Assembly (NCBI RefSeq): GCF_900747795.2
Contig: NC_041402.2
Span: 163,429,845-163,493,844, forward strand
DNA length: 64,000 bases
Direction of reading: 5' to 3'
Origin: Erpetoichthys calabaricus
Lineage: Eukaryota; Chordata; Cladistia; Polypteriformes; Polypteridae
Both the position numbers and the translations under genes were made by a program. Of the stretch, positions 25,915 to 37,598 are shown one piece after another. Every line of letters starts with the position of its first letter. Position 1 is the stretch's first letter. A model generated the notes under the pieces. It saw only the letters and a program-made list of their open reading frames with translations, had not been told where the DNA came from and did not search any database.

Positions 25915-26510
25915 ATTGTTCAAAATTTTTAGAACAGCTTAGTTTTTCTTTGTATTAAATCCATTGAAATGCAATTAATGACCTAAATTGGTGAATAGGT
26001 AAGCAGTAAACTGCCAGAGGTTTAGATATAAAGTTTAGGTTACCAAAAACTGAAAAAAAGACAATTTCAGAATATTACAAATGGGCTTTCTTTAGGGAAC
26101 AACTAATATTTTACAACCGACAGATGTTCTTCAGCAATTAAAGTAATTTAGACCTTGCAAGTTAAAGCAAACAATTTGCACAGGTGTCCCAATGTCTGTT
26201 GATTACTTACAAACCCTCTGTCTGTCTTAAAGCAGAGTTGGAACAGACTGCGTTACTTCCCCCTCCAAAGTACTACTTGGACAATATTCTAGGCATAATG
26301 GCTAGAACATGGCAGTTAACAAATGAAATGAAACAGAGCATTATTACCCTAGGAAGTCTAGGCCTTTCATTTAGAGAAATTGCAAAGTGTCAGTGAGTAC
26401 AGTGGTGTCCTACACAATCCAAAGACAATTGGAAACTGGAAGAAACTCTGATAGGAAGATCTGACAGACCTTAAGTCATAACTCAATCAGAAGTCAAGTT
26501 TCTCAGGGTC
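25915..26510 (+). pseudogene. Tc1-like transposon, 5' part with transposase N-terminus
   Basis: A left end near CACTATTGTTCAAAATTTTT is followed by a long 5' region. At about 26298 a frame starts MARTWQLTNEMKQSIITLGS and continues LSFREIAKC, the first helix-turn-helix of a Tc1-type PAIRED domain. Frameshifted continuation (TVVSYTIQRQLETGR-like) extends to about 26510. Catalytic domain absent. A related 5' region lies at 58240-58480. Confidence 0.7.
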
Positions 26511-26519
26511 GTGATAAGT

Positions 26520-26818
26520 GCAATGAGCATCCTTCATAGAGAGGAGGGTGGTTTCCCAATGTCCTGGCTAAAATACCCACCAAGGCCTGGTCATTCTGGT
26601 CCCCTAATCATCCTCTCCATACCTGGCTAATTGTCTCTCTTACCACTACACCACCTAATAGCTAATGTGTGGTGAATGTACTGGCGTAAAAATGGCTGCT
26701 ATCACATCCTCCATGGGGATGCTGCATATTGGTGGGGACAGAAGCAGCTCCCCATGGACTATGTAAAGCACTTTGATTAGTGAGAAATGTGTTATATAAA
26801 TGTCATTTCTTCTTCTGC
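26520..26818 (+). repeat. LINE/SINE 3'-tail repeat, copy 2
   Basis: Matches 10358-10582: GGCTAATTGTCTCTCTTACC, AATGGCTGCTATCACATCCTC, CTGCATATTGGTGG, ATGTAAAGCACTTTGATTAG and TTATATAAATGTC. Longer at the 5' side than copy 1. Confidence 0.65.
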
Positions 26819-29269
26819 TGCTGCTTTTTCAGATGACACCAAACATTTCAATGGAACCTCATTCTTTGGTCAGAAGTCCATCCCAGTAAAAGCTTATTCT
26901 CACAGTAACACTGTCAGACTCCATGTGATATCAAGAAAAAGGATGCACTGAGAGATGCATACAACCAAAAATTTAAAGTTAAAGAAAAGTAAGTCTAAAC
27001 TTTATCAAGAAGAGCATGTGCCTCATACTTGTGCATATCAGAGATGTTTCAACAAGGAGAAGGTCAACTCACCTGTGCCTTTTCATAGACTGCCTCTAAA
27101 TAGCCGAGTGGTAGCTCACCACTATGAATATCAGAGTAATGACAGGAGGAAGGTCTTCAATTCAAGTACTCGACCACATCTTCATACGTTTCACTTTTGT
27201 TTAAAAGATCGTTTTCTGGAAGCAGTTTATTTAACAATATTTAATTAAAAATACACGTGTTTGGAACAATGTGAGTAAACGACCGGATGAGCTAGCATAT
27301 GGTTTATGTGATATGAGTGAGAAAAGTTTTTCATGGACTTTTTTGATATTGATTGTTGACATCCAGCATAGGTCACCAAATGCCCTATTATATTTTAAAC
27401 ATCGTTATCTCCATTTTGTATAAAAACATGAGATTGAAAAATTTTCCCATTTACCACTACAAACTACATGAGGTAAGCAGCACATAAAAAGGTGGAGTAT
27501 TCCTTGAAGGACCAAACTAAGGTCAATGTTGAGAACCAAACAAAAAAAAATAAACTAGAATAATTTCCAAGGTTTGTTTTTCTTGATTGTTAGACAAGTA
27601 GTCCCTCACAAGGTCTTTCCATTAACAAATTAAAGTTGGTGAATGTGAGTAACCATTTTATATGGCATGTCTGTTGTGATGTCTTGGGTCAGGCGAAGGT
27701 GCATCACACATCTAGCATCCCACACACACATAAAATCCAGAAACAGGGTGACAACATACAAAGAAATACACAAAATAGTGATAACAATGGCATTTAAACC
27801 AAAAACTGATTGAAACAAAAAAGCATAATAAACTAAGAAAGTGTTTCTGACATTTTGAAGTGATATCTACTGTAAGTCCCCAAAATATAGAAAATCTATT
27901 AAAAATGTACAAAAATAAAATAAAAACAACTGTAAAAATGTGAATAACATAGGAGGTGATAGCCAGAGACGCCACCATGAAGACTAAGACCACTTCAAAT
28001 GCAAGACTGGCAAGATCTGGGCGTACGGCCACAGTGGGTCATGTTATTCATATATTTGGGCTCCATAGAAGACGGCAAAATAAAATAAACTGTAAATATG
28101 TTAATTGTAGTTTGTATGTAACACTCAGACAAAGTATAAGATGGGTATATGGTCTAATGAGGTCAATATTGCCATTTTATGCTCCCACTGTTAACCACTG
28201 TACTGATTCATTTACTGTATGGTGAATTTGTTGTTCACACACGTTAGCTCCAAACTACAGAATATTCAAGTGGTCTTTCAAAATGATTGACTACCTAACG
28301 ATTCAGGTATTTTTTAATTGAATATAAAATACATTTTTTCCACCCAAATAAATACATTTCTCCAACCTGTCCTGGCAATGTCAGACGACACACAGGCACT
28401 CACTTTGACAGGGAAGCAGTCCATAATAGACTGGAACTCACACTTTAATGCTAACAATTAACCTAAAGCCAGTAGTTTTCTCTTTTTGTGGTTTTCATAA
28501 CATATACGTTTTCCGTGGTGGGCTTGTTAGCCCTGCTCACAACGCAGTGGGGTGGCGCCTTCATAGCTCTTCCGGATAGCTACCTTTATTTTTGGTGTAT
28601 GGTCCCCAAGTCGACTGCTCCAACTTTAAAGTGCCAGAGTCTCAACTTTTATGCACTACTCCATGAAGGGGACATTGCTGCCCTTCCACCACAATAAGGT
28701 CAAGAGATGTGGACTTATTTCTTCCTGTAACATGAAGTGCTGTGAAAAATGTATTGGCCCATACAGGATAATGGTGTCTGGTAAATCTTAACCAATGCTG
28801 GGCTGTACAAACTGTATAAAGACCCCCAACCCCCACCAACTGTCATCAGATATAATGGATCAGCCACCTTGACAAAGGCCTAATGACAGGGTATCTGCAA
28901 AAGTCTTCCATAAAATATCAGGAGGGAAAAGACCCCCCTGGCCGACCACATAAGAGATGGTGATATGGAGGAGGATGTATGAAGGCTCAAGGTGTGATAT
29001 TGAAGACGTCAAACAAAAAATTGAGACAGTTCGCAAAACTTGATAGAACAGGCCAGGGCTCTTTCAGGCCCATAGTGCCATGGCATAATGTAACTGTAAT
29101 TAATGTAAAGCACAGGTGGTTGGGAACTTAGGAGAAAAAACACCATATCTGAAGAAAAGCCTATACAGATGTGAAGAGAACCAGTGCTAACTATTGCACC
29201 ATTCTAACCTATAACTTTACAGCAAGTTTCTAACAAGAACCTCTTGAATATATATATCTTGGGATGTTA
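26819..29269. other. Intergenic, no feature seen
   Basis: About 2.4 kb without a recognisable gene. A minus-strand frame at 27712-28032 is rich in F, I and V but lacks any domain I know. 28370-28460 has V-SINE-like phrases (CAACCTGTCCTGGCAATG) too diverged to call. Confidence 0.35.
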
Positions 29270-29740
29270 TGCTCAAACTAGTTAATGCACTAGTGAGACT
29301 ACATGTTGAGTGTTACATGCAGTTCTGGTCACCACACTACAAAATAACATAGCAGCACTTGAAGCTGTGAAGATAAGAGTGTCCAAGTGTATCCCAGGCC
29401 TTAAAGTTATGTCACAATCTGACAAACTCGAGAATTAAACCTGTTTAGTCCTAAGCAGAGAAAACCGCATGTAGACCTAAACCAGACCTTGATACAGGAG
29501 ATCAGGCCAAATTCATTTTTTGCATTGGAGACTGAAACCAGGAAACACTTCTTTACACAAAGTGCTGTGGGAATCTGGAGAAAACTCTTGAGACATGAAG
29601 TTGAAGCAAAAACCCTCACAACCTTTAAGACGTATCTTCATGAGAAATTTGGACATCTTAGCTTTAGCTAAACAAATGAACTTGATAGACCAAATTGTTT
29701 CCTCTCTTTTGTCACATTTCTTATGTTCTTATTTGTGTAT
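29270..29740 (+). mobile_element. CR1-like LINE C-terminal fragment
   Basis: The + strand reads LVRLHVECYMQFWSPHY-like at about 29290-29340 and FFTQSAVGIWRKLLRHEVEA then TLTTFKTYLHEKFGH at about 29530-29660, ending in a stop and a short 3'UTR. Frames are broken in the middle. Same family as 9245-9735 and 59885-60520. Confidence 0.7.
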
Positions 29741-29854
29741 AGTCTGGTGGAATCTATGGAATTTTGTTATCAGATAGTCAGTATAGAGTTTTTCTGTTGA
29801 TCAATGTCAGAAAATCTAAATTAAAAGCATTAAGAATGCATATTGCTTCAAAAT

Positions 29855-30310
29855 CGTCTTCTTCATCGCCTTTCCCTATTTTAATATGCGGTCAATGTGC
29901 TTGATCAACCTTCTCCAAATAGCTCGGTCCTGCACCTCCCCCTCAGTCAGACCCTTTTCTTTCAAATCTTCTTTTACTTCATCCATCCACCTCCACTTTG
30001 GCCTCCCTCGCTTTCTCTTCCCTGTGCTTAAATTCCTCTCACTCTTTTGCCCACATATTCATTGTCTCTCCTCAGCACATGTCCATACCACTTCAACCTA
30101 CTTTCCTATACTTAGATATTTCTCTTGTTTTTGTTGCACCTCTGATTGTCTCATTTAATTAATTCTTCAATCACACCAATACTCCTGATACCTTCTTCCA
30201 ATTGTTCCATCCACACTGCACTCTATGGGTTATCTCAACCGCTAATTTTCCATCTTGGACTACCACTGATCCTAGATATTTAAAGGTATCCATTCATTTC
30301 AATAGCTCTG
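29855..30310 (-). mobile_element. LINE C-terminal fragment (RTE-like)
   Basis: Minus-strand reading gives RGRPKWRWMDEVKEDLKEKG and LTEGEVQDRAIWRRLIKHID near 29885-30010, a well-known C-terminal peptide of a fish non-LTR retrotransposon. Sequence further upstream on that strand (30020-30310) is consistent with its reverse-transcriptase end. Several breaks. Confidence 0.65.
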
Positions 30311-31452
30311 CCTTGCCTCAGCATAAAATGTGAAAAATCCAAAGTGGTGGATATTTTATAAGTGCTTTATCTCACCTGTTTAATTATATTTTACTTGTGC
30401 TATCTTCATATGTATTACAGTAGTTATTTTCCTTATGTTTCCCATGCTATGCTCTAGTGCTGCATATTTAGATTACTACCTCTTTAAAACATTTTTGCTC
30501 TGTAGGGACTCTGACTTCAGAAACAGCTTCAAGCAGTGCCTTACATAAGGAATTCTTAATCAGACACCTTTGTTTTTCAAACTTAGCTTTCAGGAAAAAA
30601 GGTATTAATCAAAACAGTCTTAAGAGTAATCCTGTGAGAGTTTAAATGAAACACCTTTTACATTCTTACAAAAACATATTCTTTTCATTACAATTTACAA
30701 TGTAAGCTTCATCATTTTTAATAGACTTGCTGCTACTGCATCCTTAGGAGCATTATTATACAGGCATTGGCCGTGTTTGCTGATTTTAATAATATGAATG
30801 ACTTGTTGAAACATTTCACCTGTTATTCTTAAACATTTTGCATTATTTTGGTCAGACAAACAGATCTCTTCAGGAAGAAACTGTGCAAAATGTGTCCAGA
30901 ATGAAAGGAAACACCAAAAACAAGCACCTGCATGTGTTTTGTAAGCAAAATTCAAAAGAAACCTACTCTGTTAAAGAAAGCACATTTAGTGACCAGCATC
31001 CCCCAGGACTGATGGGAGTGAAATTAAATGCCAAGTCTAAAGAAAGTGAGATGCACTGATTTACAGATCTCAAAAATTTAAAAAATACACATTAAAAACA
31101 AATTGGAAAATATAATTTCAACAGTTTAGTGGCTGTTCCCTTATTTGAAAATGGTTTGTGTTCATCTTGGACAGTGTACCGATCAAATGAAGTGCTTGAA
31201 AAGCAGCATTCTATAACTTCCTTTTTATCCTCCAAATATTCATAATGAGAAATTTTGATGTAGTACAATGTTAAAGCAGAAATGCTAAAATTAGGCACTT
31301 CTGCTTGATGTGGCACTTTCTGACATCTAAAGGCTAGTATTCACTTCTTGCCGACTATTAAATAAAATTAAATTAAATTCATCCATCATCTACATCGCCT
31401 TCAGAAACAATACATCTGCTGGATAAGCCCTTTCTTCATGGTAATGTGTCCT
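30311..31452 (-). other. KCNJ1: Downstream flank and probable 3'UTR of KCNJ1
   Basis: No repeat recognised. The stretch adjacent to the KCNJ1 stop (toward lower coordinates) is presumably 3'UTR. A minus-strand ATTAAA lies at about 30717-30722, but the true poly(A) site cannot be fixed by eye. Confidence 0.4.
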
Positions 31453-32574
31453 TCACATTTTGGTGTCATCTGTACTTTCACTACTTTCTGCCATTTCAAA
31501 GCCTGGATTGTCATATCCTTTTCTCACTTTTGCTTTGGCTTCCTTCTCGTTGTACAAGCAGAAGGCACAATGGGGTGTAGGTGCCTGGATTGTCTTACTG
31601 AAGTTGCTGAAATCCACGCGGTACTTTCCTTCCTTTGTCTTAGAGACAATGGGAGCAAAGCGGTAACCCCATTGAATCTCTTCTGGAGTGTAGGACGTTC
31701 TTACCTGGCAGGTAGCACTAGTAGACTCCACTGTCCCATCTAGGAAGACTACCAGCTCAAAGTCTTGCTGATGAATAGTGTCCACTGACAGCTCAAAAAA
31801 AGGACTTGTCTTGTCAATTGTGTGGAAAATGGTTAATGGGCAAATGAAGAAAAGATTTTCATTGCCAGCATCCACTACAAAATCGATGTTAACCTGGTCC
31901 AGAATAATAGTTTCCCCTTCAGGTGTCACTGTGGTCTTCAGCAGCTTGCCATAAATGCGGCTTCCAATAAGAAGACTCTTACGTAGGTTGGCTACACGGA
32001 TGAGAAGACAAAGTTTACCCCCTCGCTTGCCAATGACAGCAGTTTTACTAAAGGTTATCGTCTTGGCTCTCTTCTTGGACCTTGAAATCTTTGCCAGAAT
32101 TGCACCGCACATGAAGGAATTAATAATGACCCCCAAGATAGACTGGACAACCAGGAGGAAGATAGCCATCCCACACTGTTCTGTCACACACCGGAAACCA
32201 TACCCGATAGTTACCTGGGTTTCAAGTGAGAAGAGAAAAGCCGAGGTGAGTCCATTAATGTTTTCCACACATGGAGTGTGATTAATCGTCGGTCTAAATT
32301 CAGGAAGGTCTCTGTGTAAATAGGCCACTGCATACCACATCAGTCCAAAGAGGAACCAGCTACCCAAAAAGGCTGAAATAAAAATAGTCATCTTATATCT
32401 CCAGCGTAACTCAAGGATTGTTGTCCAGATGTCCATAATGAAAGCCATACGGTTTTGATCTTCCACATTGCCAAACTCAATATTGCAGTGGCCATCTTTA
32501 GAAACCAGCCGGGCCCTCCTGGGTTTACGTTCCGTGAGGTGGATAGCAAATCTCTTCCGGAGGTACTGGAACAT
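31453..32574 (-). CDS. KCNJ1: KCNJ1 (ROMK, Kir1.1) inward-rectifier K+ channel, 373 aa
   Basis: Plasma-membrane potassium channel; in mammals it secretes and recycles K+ in the kidney tubule, and in fish it is used in osmoregulatory epithelia. The frame from MFQYLRKRF gives 373 residues, against 372 for mammalian ROMK2. First membrane segment about 62-84, pore loop with the TIGYG filter at 122-126, second membrane segment about 135-160, then a large cytoplasmic domain. Key ROMK residues are present: K61 (pH-gate lysine), N152 (rectification site), N98 in an NHT glycosylation sequon, S25 in RARLVSKDG (kinase site), Y354-DNPGF endocytic motif and a C-terminal DDTKM. Start: a splice acceptor lies 20 bases upstream (see 32575-32614), so the longer open frame to 32628 runs into intron. 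ROMK1-like longer N-termini would come from upstream exons not identified here. Entire body on one exon, as in other vertebrates. Confidence 0.97.
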   Translation of the reverse strand: MFQYLRKRFAIHLTERKPRRARLVSKDGHCNIEFGNVEDQNRMAFIMDIWTTILELRWRYKMTIFISAFLGSWFLFGLMWYAVAYLHRDLPEFRPTINHTPCVENINGLTSAFLFSLETQVTIGYGFRCVTEQCGMAIFLLVVQSILGVIINSFMCGAILAKISRSKKRAKTITFSKTAVIGKRGGKLCLLIRVANLRKSLLIGSRIYGKLLKTTVTPEGETIILDQVNIDFVVDAGNENLFFICPLTIFHTIDKTSPFFELSVDTIHQQDFELVVFLDGTVESTSATCQVRTSYTPEEIQWGYRFAPIVSKTKEGKYRVDFSNFSKTIQAPTPHCAFCLYNEKEAKAKVRKGYDNPGFEMAESSESTDDTKM

Positions 32575-32614
32575 TCCTCCAATTGGATTCCAGTCTGAAA
32601 ATGAACATACAAAT
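32575..32614 (-). other. KCNJ1: KCNJ1 5' exon edge and splice acceptor
   Basis: On the minus strand TATGTTCATTTTCAG (ending at 32595) precedes ACTGGAATCCAATTGGAGGA and then the ATG at 32574-32572. A T-rich tract and CAG make a good acceptor, so the exon begins at 32594. The 20 bases upstream of the ATG remain open in frame (WNPIGG), allowing a longer isoform joined to an upstream exon. Confidence 0.8.
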
Positions 32615-33869
32615 TGAAAATGGAGCAAATTGGACAGACACTGGGAAATATTTAATACTTGTATGATTTATTAACAATGATTACCATAGGTATGTGGTAG
32701 CAACACAGGAGACACTTTAAGCAGTAGTGACTGATCCTTGGTTTCCTTGCCCAACTGGGCTATATTTGTTTATCATTTGTGGGGAAAAAACGGCTCTAGT
32801 TGGTTGCATTTTTTGAAGTATTTTTTTATAAATAATGTGGTATTTTGGGCTATTTGTCAAATACTGCATTTTTACCATGTTTTTCAACCAGCTGGCAAAT
32901 CTTCCCCTGCTATTTTCACTTTTATATGTTCTTTACCATTGTAAAATCTCTTACAGGGCCCCCCCATTGTGTGATGGTATATACTCTGAAATATCTCTGA
33001 GGGGACTTTGATGTGATGGTGTGTACCTAACCCTCTCACTACCCCCTGCTTTTAGGTGTGTCATTTTGTCAACTTCAGGCATTGGGCTATTTTATTGGGC
33101 AAATTTGCTATTTTTAAACTGTCTTTGGGCTGTAAACCTTTTAGGGACCTGGCAACCCCGACTTTAAAGCTGAGTTTGTAGCTGCCGATTACAAGACAAT
33201 CCTGTGTTCTCACAATTCTTAAACCACACAATTAACAACATGTTGACAGCGTATGGGGTTGGGAATTATATGTTATTATAAGATTAAAATTATTATATTG
33301 ACAGTATGTAGAGTGTTCATAGTTATCGTGACTTAAATTATTCAGAATGCCCCCAGGTCAGGACCCAGACTTGTGAACCCTGCCTTCAGCTACAAATTTC
33401 CTTGGGCCACAAGATTTAGAAATTTCCTGTGCGAAAAGCCTACTGATATAAAACAACTGCATATCTTTAAGATAATTTTGGATGTGTAATAATTTCTTGC
33501 CCTTTAACAACTCTATTAAAGAAAGTAATAACCGATGGGATTTCACCGGTTCATGAATTTTACAATACATTGCTAGTACATCACCAGCAATAAGCAAAAC
33601 AATTTGTGCAAAACTGAATTTGCAGCAACTTGGCATTTTGTTTTGCAAAAAAGTTTGTAAAATAAATTGCATTTCATCTTAAATTTTGTGCCATTTGAGC
33701 TACATTCTGTGTTTGAAAATGTTCTCTAGAAACAAATGTGGTTGTTGTTGTTCTTATTGACACAAGAAGAAAGATGTTTAGTTCCTGTCTGGATGGATTT
33801 TCATGCATTAATTCCCCATGCTTCTGCATATCATTAAGTATTTGTGATGGCCAGTGTGATTTTCTAAAC
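32615..33869. other. KCNJ1 upstream intron/flank, no exon seen
   Basis: AT-rich. 32735-33165 contains repeated GGGCTATTT-like phrases and a TGGCAACCCCG segment that might be a decayed DNA element, but no paired ends could be confirmed. No upstream KCNJ1 exon recognised. Confidence 0.4.
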
Positions 33870-34195
33870 TGTGGTGTGCTGGTCTGGTAACATCTCTTCA
33901 AGAGATGCCCACCAAATCAACAGGCTAATTAAAAGGGGAGGCTTAGTTATGCGACACACTCTGGACAACATGGAGGTAGTAGTGAAGGAGAAGTTTAAAA
34001 CAAAACTGAGTGCCATTATGCACAATGCTGCACATCCCCTCCTTGACACACTAACACTGAGAGTGTTTCAGCCAATGAGTAATTCAGCAAAAGTGTGTCC
34101 AGGAGAGGAGCTCCATTATAAAACAGCAATACATCTGCATAATGCTGCACTGGGACTGGGACTGCCAAGTCGGATCTTTACTTTTCTTTGAATTT
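33870..34195 (+). mobile_element. LINE C-terminal fragment, decayed
   Basis: An open frame (33871-34191) reads DAHQINRLIKRGG, VVVKEKFKTKLSAIMHNAAH and ALGLGLPSRIF. The order (KKAG, leucine-rich AERR segment, HPL) parallels the C-terminus at 1041-1262. Probably an old copy of the same LINE type. Confidence 0.5.
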
Positions 34196-34210
34196 TTTTA
34201 ATTCCTTTTA

Positions 34211-34310
34211 AGTGTGTTTGTGTGTGGGCGTGTGTGTGTGTGTGTGTGCGCGCGTGTGCGTGCGTGTGTACGTGTGTGTGCGTGTGTGTGTGCGTGTGTG
34301 TGTGTGTGTA
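34211..34310. repeat. (GT)n microsatellite
   Basis: About 100 bp of GT with scattered GC interruptions, just after the LINE fragment. Confidence 0.9.
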
Positions 34311-34429
34311 TTAATTTATTTAATTACTTACTCACTTACTTATCTACCTATTTATGTATTTATTTATTCAAATAGCTTCTGTAAAAGCCAAAATTTCCCC
34401 TGGAGACAAATGAAGTTCTAGCTACATGT

Positions 34430-35119
34430 ATATCTGTCTATCTATATCTGTATCTCTATCTATTTAAATAAACACCTCTAGTACAGAAAAAAATTACAGT
34501 AAGTGTGCATATCATCAGCTAGGAAAAGGAAGTTGTTAAATAATGACGAGGGGTTCACAGTGGAGGCTTTCTGTATAGTTAGTTTTACTATGGAGAACAC
34601 ACAGTACTGTGCATGATGGTGTGTTTTATTGTGTCTTCATATGGAAAACATACAACATATCACATTTTTAAAAAATGCACTGCACTCTTGCTTTAGGATG
34701 TGAATGAGAGGCATAAATAAAATTGGTTTTATCAGTTTCAAATGGATGGTTACACAGGTGCACAAAGGAGCACAGGGAGCAATATTAATTGTTTTCTAAA
34801 CCCAAAGTCTCCTTAGTGAGTTTCTCATTTTGCAATTGTGAAATCACCTGTGAAACTAATTTTATGGAAAGTTTCACGTATACAGTATACAGGTATATGC
34901 CAATTAATGTCCATGACATGTTCTGTGAAATAGGGCATTATGCGATTTGGACGTTGTGTGTATGCCATATTATATACAATACTTAGCAGATATATGTGTT
35001 ACTGTAATGTGTCTGTTTTGACTAAATGCAGAGAGGTGATGCTAGAATGCTCCAGAAATGCAGGATGTGCTGCCTGCAAGGTGAAGCATACACTGTTGTA
35101 CAGAATACACTTTATTTGT
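34430..35119. other. Intergenic, no feature seen
   Basis: AT-rich, includes short TATC and TATA runs near 34425-34460. No gene or delimited element. Confidence 0.45.
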
Positions 35120-35131
35120 AAGTAAGGAAAA

Positions 35132-35500
35132 TCCATCCATCCATCCATTTTCCAACCCGCTGAATCCGAACACAGGGTCACGGGGGTCTGCTGGAGCCAA
35201 TCCCAGCCAACACAGGGCACAAGGCAGGAAACAATCCAGGGCAGGGTGCCAACCCACCACAGGACACACACAAACACACCCACACACCAAGCACACACTA
35301 GGGCCAATTTAGAATCGCCAATCCACCTAACCTGCATGTCTTTGGACTGTGGGAGGAAACCGGAGCGCCCGGAGGAAACCCACGCAGACACGGGGAGAAC
35401 ATGCAAACTCCACGCAGGGAGGACCCGGGAAGCGAACCCGGGTCCCCAGGTCTCCCAACTGCGAGGCAGCAGCGCTACCCACTGCTCCACCGTGCCGCCC
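35132..35500 (-). repeat. Full-length V-SINE with target-site duplication
   Basis: On the minus strand it begins GGGCGGCACGGTGG with A box (GTGGAGCAGTGGGTAGCGC) and B box (GGGTTCGCTTCCC), then the V-domain (CCTCCGGGCGCTCCGG, CCAAAGACATGC) and a tail ending (GGAT)n. The 12-13 bp duplication AAGTAAGGAAAA(T) lies at 35120-35132 and 35501-35513. The perfect duplication and intact promoter boxes indicate a recent insertion by LINE-type retroposition. Confidence 0.95.
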
Positions 35501-35513
35501 AAGTAAGGAAAAT

Positions 35514-35936
35514 TCACATTAAAATAACAATACTAAGTACAGCACAATACTGGCAGTGTAATCACTTTGTATTACATCTGGTCACATGACCTTTCACATG
35601 AGATGCACTCGTTGCATGCAGAAAGGCTGTTGTGTTTGTAACATCTAGTTACATCCACCATGTCCCACTCTTCGATCAGGATTTCTGAACTCCATTATAA
35701 CCTTATGGGAACACACAATTATATATGGAATGACACTGCCCAGATGGACACTATGTGGTGCATAATTACAATTAAAACTGAGATCAATATGCATTTGTTT
35801 GTAATCTGCACATTATGTTATTTTCTACATGATGGTAGATAGTCAATTGATTATCTGCATGTAGAAATTTAGTTACCTTAAATTACCAGTAATAAATTAA
35901 AGGTAAATTCTGTAAAATTTCTGTGAATGAGTACAT
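35514..35936. other. Intergenic, no feature seen
   Basis: AT-rich sequence with no recognisable element. Confidence 0.45.
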
Positions 35937-36370
35937 ACACTCTCACACAGGCATTTCATAAGCTTAAAAATGATGGTTCTTCAGTGGGATGTGTGGCTCC
36001 CCTTAAGACAATTGCTTGTCAAAGCTCCATTTCATTCTGGGAAGGGTTCTTTCCATATAAAGTTGGTTCCTTTTGTCTAATATGTAGAGAAAACCTAAAT
36101 CTTTAATGTATCTAGCAGGAAATTAACCGATTAAGTAAACCTGGACTTGGCCTGTGGTTGTGAAGGTTGCAAGAATCCTTTTAAGATCATGAGCCATTGG
36201 TATTTCACAAATCTTTTACCATCTATTCATGAATGGAACCTGTTATGGATCTAAATAAATAAAAGTTCTTTCTGGAACCTTCATGTGGATGTGACTTTTG
36301 GGAACCAAAAATGGTTCCCCTATGGCATCACTCTGAAGAACCACTCCAGGACCTTTATTTTTAAGAGTGT
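35937..36370. mobile_element. Miniature inverted-repeat element, copy from the 17.7-21 kb family
   Basis: Begins (T)ACACTCTCACACAGGC and ends ATTTTTAAGAGTGT(A), bounded by TA. The interior shares ATTTCACAAATC, CTATTCATGAATGG, GTTATGGATCTAAATAAATA and GATGGTTCTTCAG with copies at 17690-20312. Non-coding. Confidence 0.7.
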
Positions 36371-36469
36371 AACACTTAACAGCTGCAGAGTCCAGAGTAT
36401 GGCCCACTACAGTTTCAACATTCTTCCCATGTCTGCTTGACGTTTTGTTCACTGAAGACATGTTGTATT

Positions 36470-36655
36470 TGTGTTTCATAAGTTTTTCTCTGGGTATTTG
36501 GGTTATTCTCCCAGATTCCAAAGACATGCATGTGAGGTTAAATAGTCACTTTAAATTGTCCCTTTATGAGTGCCTTGTGGGTGTGCTCCATAATGTAGCA
36601 ACCCTCCAGGCCCTTTCTGACCCTGATCTGAAGTAAACAAGTTGGATAATGGATA
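36470..36655 (+). repeat. V-SINE fragment, diverged
   Basis: GATTCCAAAGACATGCATG, GTGAGGTTAAATAGTCACTT and CAACCCTCCAGGCCC, ending GTTGGATAATGGATAG, keep the V-domain-to-tail order. No head. Confidence 0.65.
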
Positions 36656-36852
36656 GCTTCGGCCTGATGCTCCCGTTTGCCATGAGATTCTTATCTGTGT
36701 CCATCTGCATTGCTTGCACTCACTCCTCCATTCTCTCCTGGCTTTTTGTGACATGCTGTGGTACAAGTGTACAATGTTAATATTATGCTGGCTAGTCTAA
36801 AACAGATAGGGGCGGGTTTCCACCAAATTAAAGATTCATAGCCTCATAACAC

Positions 36853-36984
<132 letters not shown>

Positions 36985-37531
36985 TGATTTGAAATCTGTT
37001 CAAAAAGACTGATACGTAATTAAATTAAAACATTAAGGACTTCCTATAATTAATAACCAAAGGTGAGGAAAACTGCAATGCTCCAAATTAAGTGCTGCAC
37101 ATTAAAAAATATAATTAAAATATTCAATCATTTGCTTACAAACTCACATGGTGAAAGTTCAGATGTTTTATTTTCCCCTCCCAGTTTTTTTACCTGCCCA
37201 AGCAAGTACTGGCCCGGGCACTGGATCTCAGCAGGCAGCATAAAAACGCAGTGGCAGCAGCATTCCACTGAGCACGAGACACATTATTGGGAAAGATATT
37301 AGGAATGCTTCTGAACCGTAACTCACTCAGGTCGACATTTTCATAATAAAACTAATGGAGCATGACTTGCGATCTGAGTGAAACAAGCAAACAGCGTCAT
37401 TGAAGAACAGGCACAAATTAGATAAAATAAAGCTTTCTTGAAAAATCAAAAAAACATATATGTAGATTTAAATGAAAAAAAATGTTAAAAATCTATTGAA
37501 CATACCTGTTAGCTGAGAGCACAGTGTCTCC

Positions 37532-37598
<67 letters not shown>

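Noticed and set aside
27712-28032. A minus-strand 106-residue hydrophobic frame as a membrane protein gene
   Set aside because: Composition reflects AT-rich DNA. There is no splice context, no recognisable motif, and an overlapping frame lies on the other strand.
31438-32281. Plus-strand open frames opposite KCNJ1
   Set aside because: They are antisense shadows of the conserved KCNJ1 exon with no domain of their own.
32575-32628. An upstream Met extending KCNJ1 to 391 residues
   Set aside because: A splice acceptor (TTTTCAG) ends at 32595, so the extra residues [11 protein letters not shown] would be intronic. The ATG at 32574 matches the ROMK2 start.
32735-33165. A DNA element with TTGGTTTCCTTGCC and TGGCAACCCCG ends
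   Set aside because: The ends only loosely pair and no target duplication is visible, so it was not called.
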